This document shows, in pieces, positions 48,617-54,803 of a stretch of DNA of 54,803 bases (position 1 is the first letter of the stretch; each line of letters begins with the position of its first letter). The position numbers and the translations under genes are program-made. The stretch covers positions 1 to 54,803 of the forward strand of contig CANRMX010000007.1 in the NCBI GenBank assembly GCA_947631855.1. The letters are read 5' to 3'. The notes under the pieces were generated by a model, which saw nothing but the letters and a program-made list of their open reading frames with translations, was not told where the DNA came from and made no database searches. This DNA comes from an uncultured Clostridia bacterium (GTDB taxonomy: Bacteria; Bacillota; Clostridia; Oscillospirales; Acutalibacteraceae).

Positions 48617-49540
48617 ATGCTGGATTTCCAAGCCTTTGCCACGGCCATCGTGGTCATCGCCCTGCTGGCCTTTGCGCTGGGCATCATCATTTCCAATATC
48701 AAGATCGTCCCCCAGGCCCACGCTTTTGTGGTGGAGCGCCTGGGCGCGTTCCACGCCGCCTGGGGCACCGGCCTGCACCTGAAGATCCCCTTCATCGACC
48801 GCATCGCCAAGAAGGTGAGCCTCAAGGAGCAGGTGCTGGATTTCCCGCCCCAGCCGGTGATCACCAAGGACAACGTCACCATGCAGATCGACACCGTGGT
48901 GTATTTCCAGATCACCGACCCCAAGCTCTATGCCTATGGCGTGGAGAGCCCCATTTCCGCCATTGAGAATCTCAGCGCTACCACCCTGCGCAACATCATC
49001 GGCGAGATGGAGCTGGACCACACCCTCACCTCCCGGGACCTGATCAACTCCAAAATCCGCGTGATCTTGGACGAGGCCACCGATCCCTGGGGCATCAAGG
49101 TGAACCGGGTGGAGCTGAAAAACATCATCCCGCCCCGGGAGATTCAAGATTCCATGGAGAAACAGATGAAGGCCGAGCGCGAGCGCCGCGCCAAAATTCT
49201 GGACGCCGAGGGCGAGAAGCGCAGCGCCATCCTCATCGCCGAGGGTCAGAAGGAATCGGCGGTGCTCAAGGCCGAGGCCGTAAAGGAGACCAAAATCCGG
49301 GAGGCTCAGGGCGAAGCCGAGGCCATCCTCACCGTGCAGAAGGCCAGAGCCGAGGCCGTGCGCCTGATGAACGAGGCGCATCCCTCCGAGCAGGTCATCG
49401 CCATCAAGAGTCTGGAGGCTTTCGAGAAGGCCGCCGACGGCAAGGCCACGAAGATCATCGTGCCCAGCAACATCCAAGGCCTGGCGGGCCTGGCCGTGTC
49501 CCTCAAGGAACTGATGACTGGCGACGCCGCGCAGAAGTAG
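48617..49540 (+). CDS. SPFH/stomatin family protein (QmcA-like)
   Basis: A 307-residue band-7 protein. One N-terminal membrane anchor (about 7-27), an SPFH domain (about 30-195, with VVERLGAFHAAWGTGLHLKIPFID and LLSATTLRNIIGEMELD-like core) and a coiled-coil segment (about 190-250) rich in Ala/Glu/Lys. AAAGGAG precedes ATG 48617 by 9 nt. It probably forms oligomeric scaffolds in the membrane with NfeD. The last 23 codons and the following terminator are repeated three more times downstream (49646-50150). Confidence 0.9.
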   Translation: MLDFQAFATAIVVIALLAFALGIIISNIKIVPQAHAFVVERLGAFHAAWGTGLHLKIPFIDRIAKKVSLKEQVLDFPPQPVITKDNVTMQIDTVVYFQITDPKLYAYGVESPISAIENLSATTLRNIIGEMELDHTLTSRDLINSKIRVILDEATDPWGIKVNRVELKNIIPPREIQDSMEKQMKAERERRAKILDAEGEKRSAILIAEGQKESAVLKAEAVKETKIREAQGEAEAILTVQKARAEAVRLMNEAHPSEQVIAIKSLEAFEKAADGKATKIIVPSNIQGLAGLAVSLKELMTGDAAQK

Positions 49541-50150
49541 GGTTTTGATTTTGGGCCGAGATAGAATGTTTTTTTGATTTCCGCCCCCGCACAGTTGCTA
49601 TTTATAATGGCCTCCCCGCCTGCGGCGGGGAGGCCGTGTTTTCTGCATCCAGGGCCTGGCGGGCCTGGCCGTGTCCCTCAAGGAACTGATGACTGGCGAC
49701 GCCGCGCAGAAGTAGGGCTTTGATTTCGCGCCGAGATAGGATTGTTTATTGATCTCCGCGCCCGAGCAGTTGTTATTTTTATTGCCCTCCCCGCCTTCGG
49801 CGGGGAGGCCGTGTTTTCTGCATCCAGGGCCTGGCCGTGTCCCTCAAGGAGCTGATGACCGGCGACGCCGCGCAGAAGTAGGGTTTTGATTTTGCGCCGA
49901 GATAGAATTGTTTATTGATTTCCACCCCCGAGCATTTGCTATTTATAATGGCCTCCCCGCCTGCGGCGGGGAGACCGTGTTTTCTGCATCCAGAGGCTGG
50001 CGGGCTTGGCCGTGTCCCTCAAGGAGCTGATGACCGGCGACGCCGCGCAGAAGTAGGGCTTTGATTTTGCGCCGAAATAGAATCGTTTATTGATCTCCGC
50101 CCCGAGCATTTGCTATTTTTGTTGCCCTCCCCGCCTTCGGCGGGGAGGGC
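49471..50150 (+). repeat. Tandem 175-bp repeats of the stomatin gene 3' end plus terminator
   Basis: The gene's last codons start at 49471 (CATCC) and are repeated at 49646, 49821 and 49987 (periods 175, 175 and 166 bp; the third copy has a 9-base deletion GGCGGGCCT). Each unit carries the tail coding GLAVSLKELMTGDAAQK-stop, an AT-rich spacer and a triloop terminator CCTCCCCGCC with GGCGGGGAGG. The loop is TGC in units 1 and 3 and TTC in units 2 and 4, and other bases alternate in the same way. Only the first unit belongs to an intact gene. Confidence 0.9.
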
Positions 50151-50260
50151 ATCGTTTGTACGGCGAGGAGAAGAGCGGTAAAGCATAACTACCGAAACCC
50201 TTCCCAAGATTGCTCCCAGTCCCGGGCGAAACGCCGAAAACCGTAAAAAAAGCGGGGAAA

Positions 50261-50314
50261 AAGGGCCGATTTCAAACATCGGCCCTTGATTATTTTCCCG
50301 TTCCAGTGTATACT
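50261..50314 (+). promoter_or_regulatory. Terminator and promoter before purE
   Basis: AAGGGCCGAT (50261-50270) pairs with ATCGGCCCTT (50278-50287), followed by GATTATTTT, ending the stomatin region. Its right arm overlaps the -35 TTGATT (50286-50291) of a promoter with 17-bp spacer and TATACT (50309-50314). The start would be near 50321, 61 nt before purE. No PurR box or purine riboswitch was recognised. Confidence 0.7.
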
Positions 50315-50381
50315 TCACATTGGTACGTTGTCCCTTCATCCATGGGAAACGGCACAGTGACTCAGGAAAGGAAGAGTTCCC

Positions 50382-50882
50382 ATGAACAAAAAAGTAGCGC
50401 TGATCCTTGGCAGCGACAGCGATCTGCCCGTGGCCGCCCCGGCCATCAAGCGGCTCAAGGCGCTGGGGATCGGCTTCGAGGCCCACGTGATGAGCGCCCA
50501 CCGCACGCCCGCCGCTGCCGCGGAATTCGCCAAAAACGCCGCGTCCCAGGGGTTCGGCGCGATCATCGCCTTTGCGGGCAAGGCCGCCCATCTGGCGGGG
50601 GCCATGGCCGCCAACACCGTGCTGCCGGTGATCGGCGTGCCGGTGAAGTCCTCCACGCTGGACGGGCTGGACGCCCTGCTGGCCACGGTGCAGATGCCCT
50701 CCGGCGTGCCGGTGGCCACGGTGGCTATCGACGGCGGCGACAACGCCGCGCTGCTGGCGGCGCAGATCTTGGCGGTGTCGGACGGGGAGCTTATGGAGAA
50801 GCTCGCCGCCATGAAAGACGAAATGGCCCGGGGCGTGGCGGAAAAGGACAAAGCCCTGGCGGAAAAGCTCGCCGCGCTGTAA
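50382..50882 (+). CDS. purE: N5-carboxyaminoimidazole ribonucleotide mutase
   Basis: Rearranges N5-CAIR to CAIR in de novo purine synthesis. The 166-residue protein shows [12 protein letters not shown] (10-21), [10 protein letters not shown] with the catalytic His (37-46), the [13 protein letters not shown] segment (family form AGGAAHLPGMVAA) and LLAAQIL near the C-terminus. Family length is 160-170. ATG 50382 follows AGGAAGAG. A class I PurE normally works with PurK, which is absent here, so PurK may be encoded elsewhere. Next gene is an M29 peptidase. Confidence 0.95.
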   Translation: MNKKVALILGSDSDLPVAAPAIKRLKALGIGFEAHVMSAHRTPAAAAEFAKNAASQGFGAIIAFAGKAAHLAGAMAANTVLPVIGVPVKSSTLDGLDALLATVQMPSGVPVATVAIDGGDNAALLAAQILAVSDGELMEKLAAMKDEMARGVAEKDKALAEKLAAL

Positions 50883-50941
50883 GGCGGAAAAAATCAAAAC
50901 AAAAACCTGCCGAAAGGGCGGGAGAAAAGGAGAGGATCGAC

Positions 50942-52171
50942 ATGAAGAAAACGATCATGCGCAAGTATGCGCGGCTGGCCGTGCAGACCGGCGCGGCCCT
51001 GAAGAAGGGCCAGGGGTGTATCATCAACGCCTCGGTGGAGCAGCATGAATTCGCCGAAATGGTGGCCGAGGAGGCATACCGGGCCGGGGCCAAGTGGGTC
51101 ACGGTGAATTGGGGGGATTCCAAGCTGAACCGCCTGCAATACCGGAACGAATCTGTCACCCAGCTGTGCCGGGTGGAGGATTGGCAGATCGCCCGGATGA
51201 AGTTCTACGCCGAGACCCTGCCCGCCACCATCTCCATCGGCTCGGCCGATCCCGACGGCATGAAGGGCATCAATCCGGCCAAGATGCAGAAAGCCCGCAT
51301 CGCCCAGGGCACCGCCATGAAGCCCATCCGCGACAAGATGGCCGACAAGTATCAGTGGACGATCCTGGCCGTGCCCTCCAAGAAGTGGGCGAAGAAGGTC
51401 TTCCCGGAGGACCGCACCGGCACCGCCGTGGAGAAGCTGTGGAACGCCATCCTCAAGACCGCCCGAGTGGGGGAGAATAACGATCCCGTGGCGGATTGGG
51501 CAGCCCATCAGCATGCGCTGGAGGCCCGGGCCAAGAAGCTCACGGAGTTCGATTTTGACTACCTCCACTATGAATCCCCCAACGGTACGGATTTCAAAGT
51601 CTGGCTGATTCCCGGCAGCCAGTGGGTGGGCGGCGGCGAGACGCTGGCCGACGGCACGTTCTTCATGCCCAACATCCCCACCGAGGAGATCTTCAACACG
51701 CCCATCAAAGGCAAGTGCGAGGGCCGTCTGGTGAGCACGCTGCCCCTTTCGGTGCAGGGCACGCTGATCGAGAAATTCGCCCTCACCTTTGAAGATGGCA
51801 AAGTCACTGCGGTGGAGGCCGAGACCGGCAAAGAGATCCTGGAGCGGATGATCGGCACGGACGAGGGCGCCTGCATGCTGGGCGAAGTGGCGCTGGTGCC
51901 GGTGGATTCGCCCATCTCCAACTCGGGCATCCTGTTCTACAACACGCTGTTCGATGAGAACGCGGCCTGCCACATGGCGCTGGGCCGTGGCTTCAACGAG
52001 AACATCCCGGGCCACCACGACATGACCCGGGAGGAGCTGGCCGCCAAGGGCGTCAACGATTCCATGATCCACGTGGATTTCATGGTGGGCTCCAAGGAGC
52101 TGAACATCACCGGCTACACCCGGGACGGCAAGGCCGTGCAGGTGTTCAAGAACGGCAACTGGGCCTTTTAA
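50942..52171 (+). CDS. M29 family aminopeptidase
   Basis: A 409-residue metal-dependent aminopeptidase, like aminopeptidase T and staphylococcal AmpS. Motifs in order: NIPTEEIFNTP (metal Glu), EGRLVST, GACMLGEVALVP (Glu), HMALGRGF, and HVDFMVGS (His/Asp ligands). It is cytoplasmic; no signal. AAAGGAGAGG lies 7 nt before ATG 50942. It is placed between purE and purM, probably in the same transcript as purE (59-nt gap), but has no obvious role in purine synthesis. Confidence 0.9.
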   Translation: MKKTIMRKYARLAVQTGAALKKGQGCIINASVEQHEFAEMVAEEAYRAGAKWVTVNWGDSKLNRLQYRNESVTQLCRVEDWQIARMKFYAETLPATISIGSADPDGMKGINPAKMQKARIAQGTAMKPIRDKMADKYQWTILAVPSKKWAKKVFPEDRTGTAVEKLWNAILKTARVGENNDPVADWAAHQHALEARAKKLTEFDFDYLHYESPNGTDFKVWLIPGSQWVGGGETLADGTFFMPNIPTEEIFNTPIKGKCEGRLVSTLPLSVQGTLIEKFALTFEDGKVTAVEAETGKEILERMIGTDEGACMLGEVALVPVDSPISNSGILFYNTLFDENAACHMALGRGFNENIPGHHDMTREELAAKGVNDSMIHVDFMVGSKELNITGYTRDGKAVQVFKNGNWAF

Positions 52172-52251
52172 GTCTTTGCAGGATTTGCCACCCGCCTACT
52201 TGCTGCGGCGGAACCGGCTTATTCCTACCACCCAGTTCGGCCGAGCCAAGT

Positions 52252-52340
52252 AAAGTTCTTTTTGCGTACTTTTTCTTTCAAGAAAAAGTACGGAGAGGAA
52301 AGTTCTTTTTGCCCACTTTTTCTTTCCAAGAAAAAGTGGG
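52252..52340 (+). repeat. Tandem pair of 47-bp hairpin repeats before purM
   Basis: Each copy begins with AAAGTTCTTTTTG (52252-52264 and 52299-52311) and then forms a hairpin: CGTACTTTTTCTT with AAGAAAAAGTACG in copy 1 (52265-52292) and CCCACTTTTTCTT with AAGAAAAAGTGGG in copy 2 (52312-52340). The bases that differ between copies do so on both arms, so pairing is kept. The stems are rich in A and T on both sides; the second ends 30 nt before purM. The rest of the 198-nt gap (52172-52251) shows nothing clear. Confidence 0.8.
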
Positions 52341-52369
52341 AGAGAAAATCAACACAAAGGGGTAACCCT

Positions 52370-53413
52370 ATGAATCACATTGAAAGTCACAGTGAAAGCT
52401 ACAAGGCCGCCGGGGTGGACGTGGTGGCCGGATACAGATCGGTGGAGCTGATGCGCGAACACGTGCAGCGCACGGTGATCCCCGGCGTGGTGTCGGGCAT
52501 CGGCGGATTCGGCGGGCTGTTCGCGCCGGACGTCTCCGGGATGCAGGAGCCCGTGCTGGTCTCCGGCACCGACGGCGTGGGCACCAAGATCAAGATCGCC
52601 ATGCTGATGGACCGGCACGACACCATCGGCATCGACGCGGTTGCCATGTGCGTCAACGACGTGGTGTGCTGCGGCGCGAAGCCCCTGTTCTTTTTGGATT
52701 ATATCGCCTGCGGGCGGAACATCCCCGAAAAGATCGCCCAGATCGTGGGCGGTGTGGCGGAGGGATGCGTGCAGGCGGGCTGCGCCCTGATCGGCGGCGA
52801 GACCGCGGAGCATCCCGGCATGATGGCCGAGGAGGAGTACGATCTGGCGGGCTTCACCGTGGGCCTGGTGGATAAGCCCAAGATCGTGGACGGCGCCGCC
52901 CTCACCGCTGGGGACGTGCTGATCGGCCTCAAGTCCTCGGGGGTGCATTCCAACGGATTTTCGCTGGTGCGGAAAGTCTTCGGTATCAGCGAGGCCAATG
53001 TGGGCCGGTATTACGGGGAATTGGGCGCGTCCCTGGGGGATGTGCTGCTCACGCCCACGCGGATCTACGTGAAGGCCGTGCTGGCCGCTATGGAGGCCGC
53101 CCAGGTGAAGGCCGTGTCCCACATCACCGGCGGCGGATTCTATGAGAACGTCCCGCGGATGATGCAGCCCGGCCTCACCGCCAGGATCGAGAAAGCCGCC
53201 GTGCCCACCCAGCCCATCTTCACCTTGCTGCAAAGCGCGGGGAACATCCCGGAGCGGGATATGTTCAACACCTTTAACATGGGCGTGGGGCTGGTGATGG
53301 CCGTCTCCAAGGAGACCGCCCAGAAAGCCTGCGACGCCGTGGCGGCCGTGGGCGAGATCCCGGTGATTTTGGGCGAAGTGGTGCCGGGAGACGAGGGGGT
53401 CGTGCTGTGGTAA
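52370..53413 (+). CDS. purM: Phosphoribosylformylglycinamidine cyclo-ligase
   Basis: ATP-dependent ring closure to 5-aminoimidazole ribonucleotide. The 347-residue protein has ESYKAAGVDV, the glycine-rich loop GFGGLFA, GTDGVGTK, ALIGGETAEHPGM, SSGVHSNGFSL and HITGGGFYENVPR, all family motifs. ATG 52370 is 8 nt after AAGGGG; upstream codons in frame run through the hairpin repeats. GTG of purN overlaps its stop by 7 nt. Confidence 0.96.
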   Translation: MNHIESHSESYKAAGVDVVAGYRSVELMREHVQRTVIPGVVSGIGGFGGLFAPDVSGMQEPVLVSGTDGVGTKIKIAMLMDRHDTIGIDAVAMCVNDVVCCGAKPLFFLDYIACGRNIPEKIAQIVGGVAEGCVQAGCALIGGETAEHPGMMAEEEYDLAGFTVGLVDKPKIVDGAALTAGDVLIGLKSSGVHSNGFSLVRKVFGISEANVGRYYGELGASLGDVLLTPTRIYVKAVLAAMEAAQVKAVSHITGGGFYENVPRMMQPGLTARIEKAAVPTQPIFTLLQSAGNIPERDMFNTFNMGVGLVMAVSKETAQKACDAVAAVGEIPVILGEVVPGDEGVVLW

Positions 53414-54054
53414 ACATCGGCGTGCTGGTTTCCGGCGGCGGCACCAATCTGCAAAAGCTCATCGACGCCCAGCAGGCTGGGAAAATCCCCAACGGGCAGC
53501 TGCGGGTGGTGATCGCCAGCAAGCCCGGGGTGTACGCGCTGGAGCGGGCAAAATCCGCCGGGATCGAGGCCATTACCCTCTCCCGGAAGGACTATCCCGA
53601 CACGGAGAGCTACTCTCTGGCGTTGATCGAGGCCCTCAAGGCCCGCCAGGTGGAGCTGGTGGTGCTGGCGGGATTCCTCACCATCACCAGCGCGGAATTC
53701 GTGCGGGCCTTCCCCAATCGGATCATGAATGTGCACCCGGCGCTGCTGCCGGCCTTCGGCGGCAAGGGATACTACGGGCTGCACGTCCATGAGGCGGTGC
53801 TGGCCCGTGGGGTGAAAGTCACCGGGGCCACGGTGCACTTCGCCAACGAAGTCTGCGACGGCGGGCCCATCATCCTGCAAAAGGCGGTGGCAGTCCTGCC
53901 CGGCGACACGCCCGAGAGCTTGCAGAAACGGGTGATGGAGCAGGCCGAATGGGAGCTGCTGCCCAAAGCCGTGGCGCTGTTCTGCGCGGGACGGCTGAAG
54001 ATCGAAAACGAACTTGTGACGGTAATCGAGGAGGACGAGCATGAAGCCAATTGA
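53407..54054 (+). CDS. purN: Phosphoribosylglycinamide formyltransferase
   Basis: Transfers a formyl group from 10-formyl-tetrahydrofolate to GAR. The 215-residue protein begins MVNIGVLVSGGGTNLQKL and has the catalytic triad in NVHPALLPAF (Asn, His) and HFANEVCDGGPI (Asp). The long insert GGKGYYGLHVHEAVL is the Firmicutes form. Start is GTG 53407, overlapping the purM stop (7 nt). The enzyme carries out an earlier step than PurM despite the gene order. Confidence 0.95.
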   Translation: MVNIGVLVSGGGTNLQKLIDAQQAGKIPNGQLRVVIASKPGVYALERAKSAGIEAITLSRKDYPDTESYSLALIEALKARQVELVVLAGFLTITSAEFVRAFPNRIMNVHPALLPAFGGKGYYGLHVHEAVLARGVKVTGATVHFANEVCDGGPIILQKAVAVLPGDTPESLQKRVMEQAEWELLPKAVALFCAGRLKIENELVTVIEEDEHEAN

Positions 54055-54745
54055 TCTGTTTGAAGATTTGCAAGCCAACCGCTATCCCGGCCGGGGCATC
54101 GTGCTGGGGATGGACAAGGCGGGCGCCCACGGGGTCATCGCCTACTTTATCATGGGGCGCAGCGTGAATTCCCGCAACCGGGTGTTTGAGGCCCAGGGGG
54201 ACGCCCTGCGCACCAAGGCCTTTGAGCCGGAAAAGCTCACTGACCCCTCTTTGGTGATTTACTTCCCTGTCCGGGTGCACGGGGAGCAGGTGATCGTCAC
54301 CAACGGCGACCAGACGGACACCATCGACCAGTACCTGGCCCAGGGCAAGACCTTTGAGGACGCTTTGCGCACCCGCACCTTTGAGCCTGACCCGCCCATC
54401 TACACCCCGCGCATTTCGGGGATCATGAACGCCAAGGACGGCGGGTACAAGCTGTCCATCCTCAAGAGCACCCCGGCGCATCCCGAGGCCGCCCAGCGGC
54501 AGTTCTTCGAGTATGAACCGGTGGCGGGGCAGGGGCACCTGATCCACACCTATCTGGGCGACGGCGACCCGGTGCCCTCCTTTGAGGGTGAGCCCGTGCC
54601 GGTGACTATCGACGGGGCCATCGACGATTTCACCGCCGCGCTGTGGGCGAGCCTCAACGAGGACAACAAAGTCTCGCTGTTCGTGCGGTACATCGACCTT
54701 GCCACTGGCGAGGCGGAGACCCGCATCGTGAATAAGAATCAGTAA
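54041..54745 (+). CDS. IMP cyclohydrolase, archaeal PurO type
   Basis: Closes the second ring of IMP, the last step of the pathway. The 234-residue protein matches the PurO-like IMP cyclohydrolase (NTN-hydrolase fold), with NRYPGRGIVLGMDKAG, AYFIMGRSVNSRNRVF and TPRISGIMNAKDGGYKLSILKS. In most bacteria the step is done by the bifunctional PurH, so this points to a PurH-independent cyclohydrolase, with formyltransferase supplied elsewhere. GAGGAGG lies 7 nt before ATG 54041, which overlaps purN by 14 nt. Confidence 0.88.
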   Translation: MKPIDLFEDLQANRYPGRGIVLGMDKAGAHGVIAYFIMGRSVNSRNRVFEAQGDALRTKAFEPEKLTDPSLVIYFPVRVHGEQVIVTNGDQTDTIDQYLAQGKTFEDALRTRTFEPDPPIYTPRISGIMNAKDGGYKLSILKSTPAHPEAAQRQFFEYEPVAGQGHLIHTYLGDGDPVPSFEGEPVPVTIDGAIDDFTAALWASLNEDNKVSLFVRYIDLATGEAETRIVNKNQ

Positions 54746-54765
54746 GGATTCCGGCCTTGCCCGCC

Positions 54766-54800
54766 GCGCGTACCCGCCGCCAGCGGCGGCGGGTACGCGC
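54766..54800. repeat. GC-rich triloop hairpin at the window edge
   Basis: A 16-bp perfect stem, GCGCGTACCCGCCGCC (54766-54781) with its complement at 54785-54800, loop AGC, 21 nt after the IMP cyclohydrolase stop. There is no T-run in view; it may be a further palindromic element cut by the window end or a terminator stem. Confidence 0.6.
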
Positions 54801-54803
54801 CGG

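Noticed and set aside
49541-50150. Copies of the stomatin tail as small separate genes.
   Set aside because: No start codon with a ribosome site is associated with copies 2-4; they retain only the last 20 or so codons and a stop.

Overview
The window reads as chromosome of a GC-rich, low-redundancy member of the Firmicutes, most likely a spore-forming class Clostridia bacterium (Oscillospiraceae-like, inferred). The evidence is an alpha/beta-type small acid-soluble spore protein, a BofC-like protein, the HPr kinase/MurB/RapZ/WhiA/DnaE/PfkA neighbourhood, strong Shine-Dalgarno sites (AAGGAGG type) and many sigma-A-like promoters with 17-bp spacing. No intact transposase, integrase, phage gene or CRISPR array was found.

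Layout. 1-200: tRNA-Trp (minus). 246-8088: aromatic amino acid operon (aroF, tyrA, aroB, aroA, aroC, pheA, then a GNAT acetyltransferase and a uridine-kinase-like gene), preceded by a promoter, a 33-codon leader peptide rich in Phe/Trp/Tyr codons and an intrinsic terminator, which is a classic attenuator layout. 8129-11237: tldD and tldE/pmbA separated by a repeated palindromic element. 11316-13130: divergent PHP-family phosphatase and an Erm-type 23S rRNA methyltransferase, the latter behind a leader peptide MIVIRIRK and a terminator. 13203-15673: M28 peptidase and a sugar-isomerase-like TIM-barrel protein, divergent. 15740-24054: a lipoprotein, a two-component system and an ABC exporter with two accessory surface/membrane proteins; matching 11-bp-phased direct repeats precede the lipoprotein and the exporter, suggesting direct control by the response regulator. 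24066-28326: 2-hydroxyacid dehydrogenase, YtcJ-type amidohydrolase, MATE transporter. 28487-33390: SASP, BofC-like protein, class A penicillin-binding protein, aspartokinase, a small conserved-looking protein. 33495-34287: tRNA-Leu(CAA) followed by a tandem array of about 260-bp multi-hairpin units. 34287-36063: glycolipid glycosyltransferase and methyltransferase (minus). 36298-45052: hprK, murB (with a partial duplicate), rapZ, whiA, dnaE, pfkA. 45123-49540: sfsA (minus), a GH120-like beta-helix glycosidase, NfeD and an SPFH/stomatin protein whose 3' end is repeated in tandem. 50382-54745: purE, M29 aminopeptidase, purM, purN and an archaeal-type IMP cyclohydrolase.

How the parts fit. Regulation by leader peptide and terminator is visible twice (aro operon, erm). 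The two-component/ABC block looks like an envelope-stress or antimicrobial-peptide type module. The purine genes cover the carboxylation, AIR synthase, GAR formylation and last ring-closing steps.

The most unusual material is non-coding. At least three 78-90 bp elements fold as an outer stem enclosing three short-loop hairpins (39339-39418, 43606-43695, 45861-45938); the second lies in frame inside dnaE. Related palindromes occur near 9640 and 33650-34290, and two tandem arrays show compensatory base changes that keep the hairpins paired. I know no named family that these match; this was judged by eye and without database searches.
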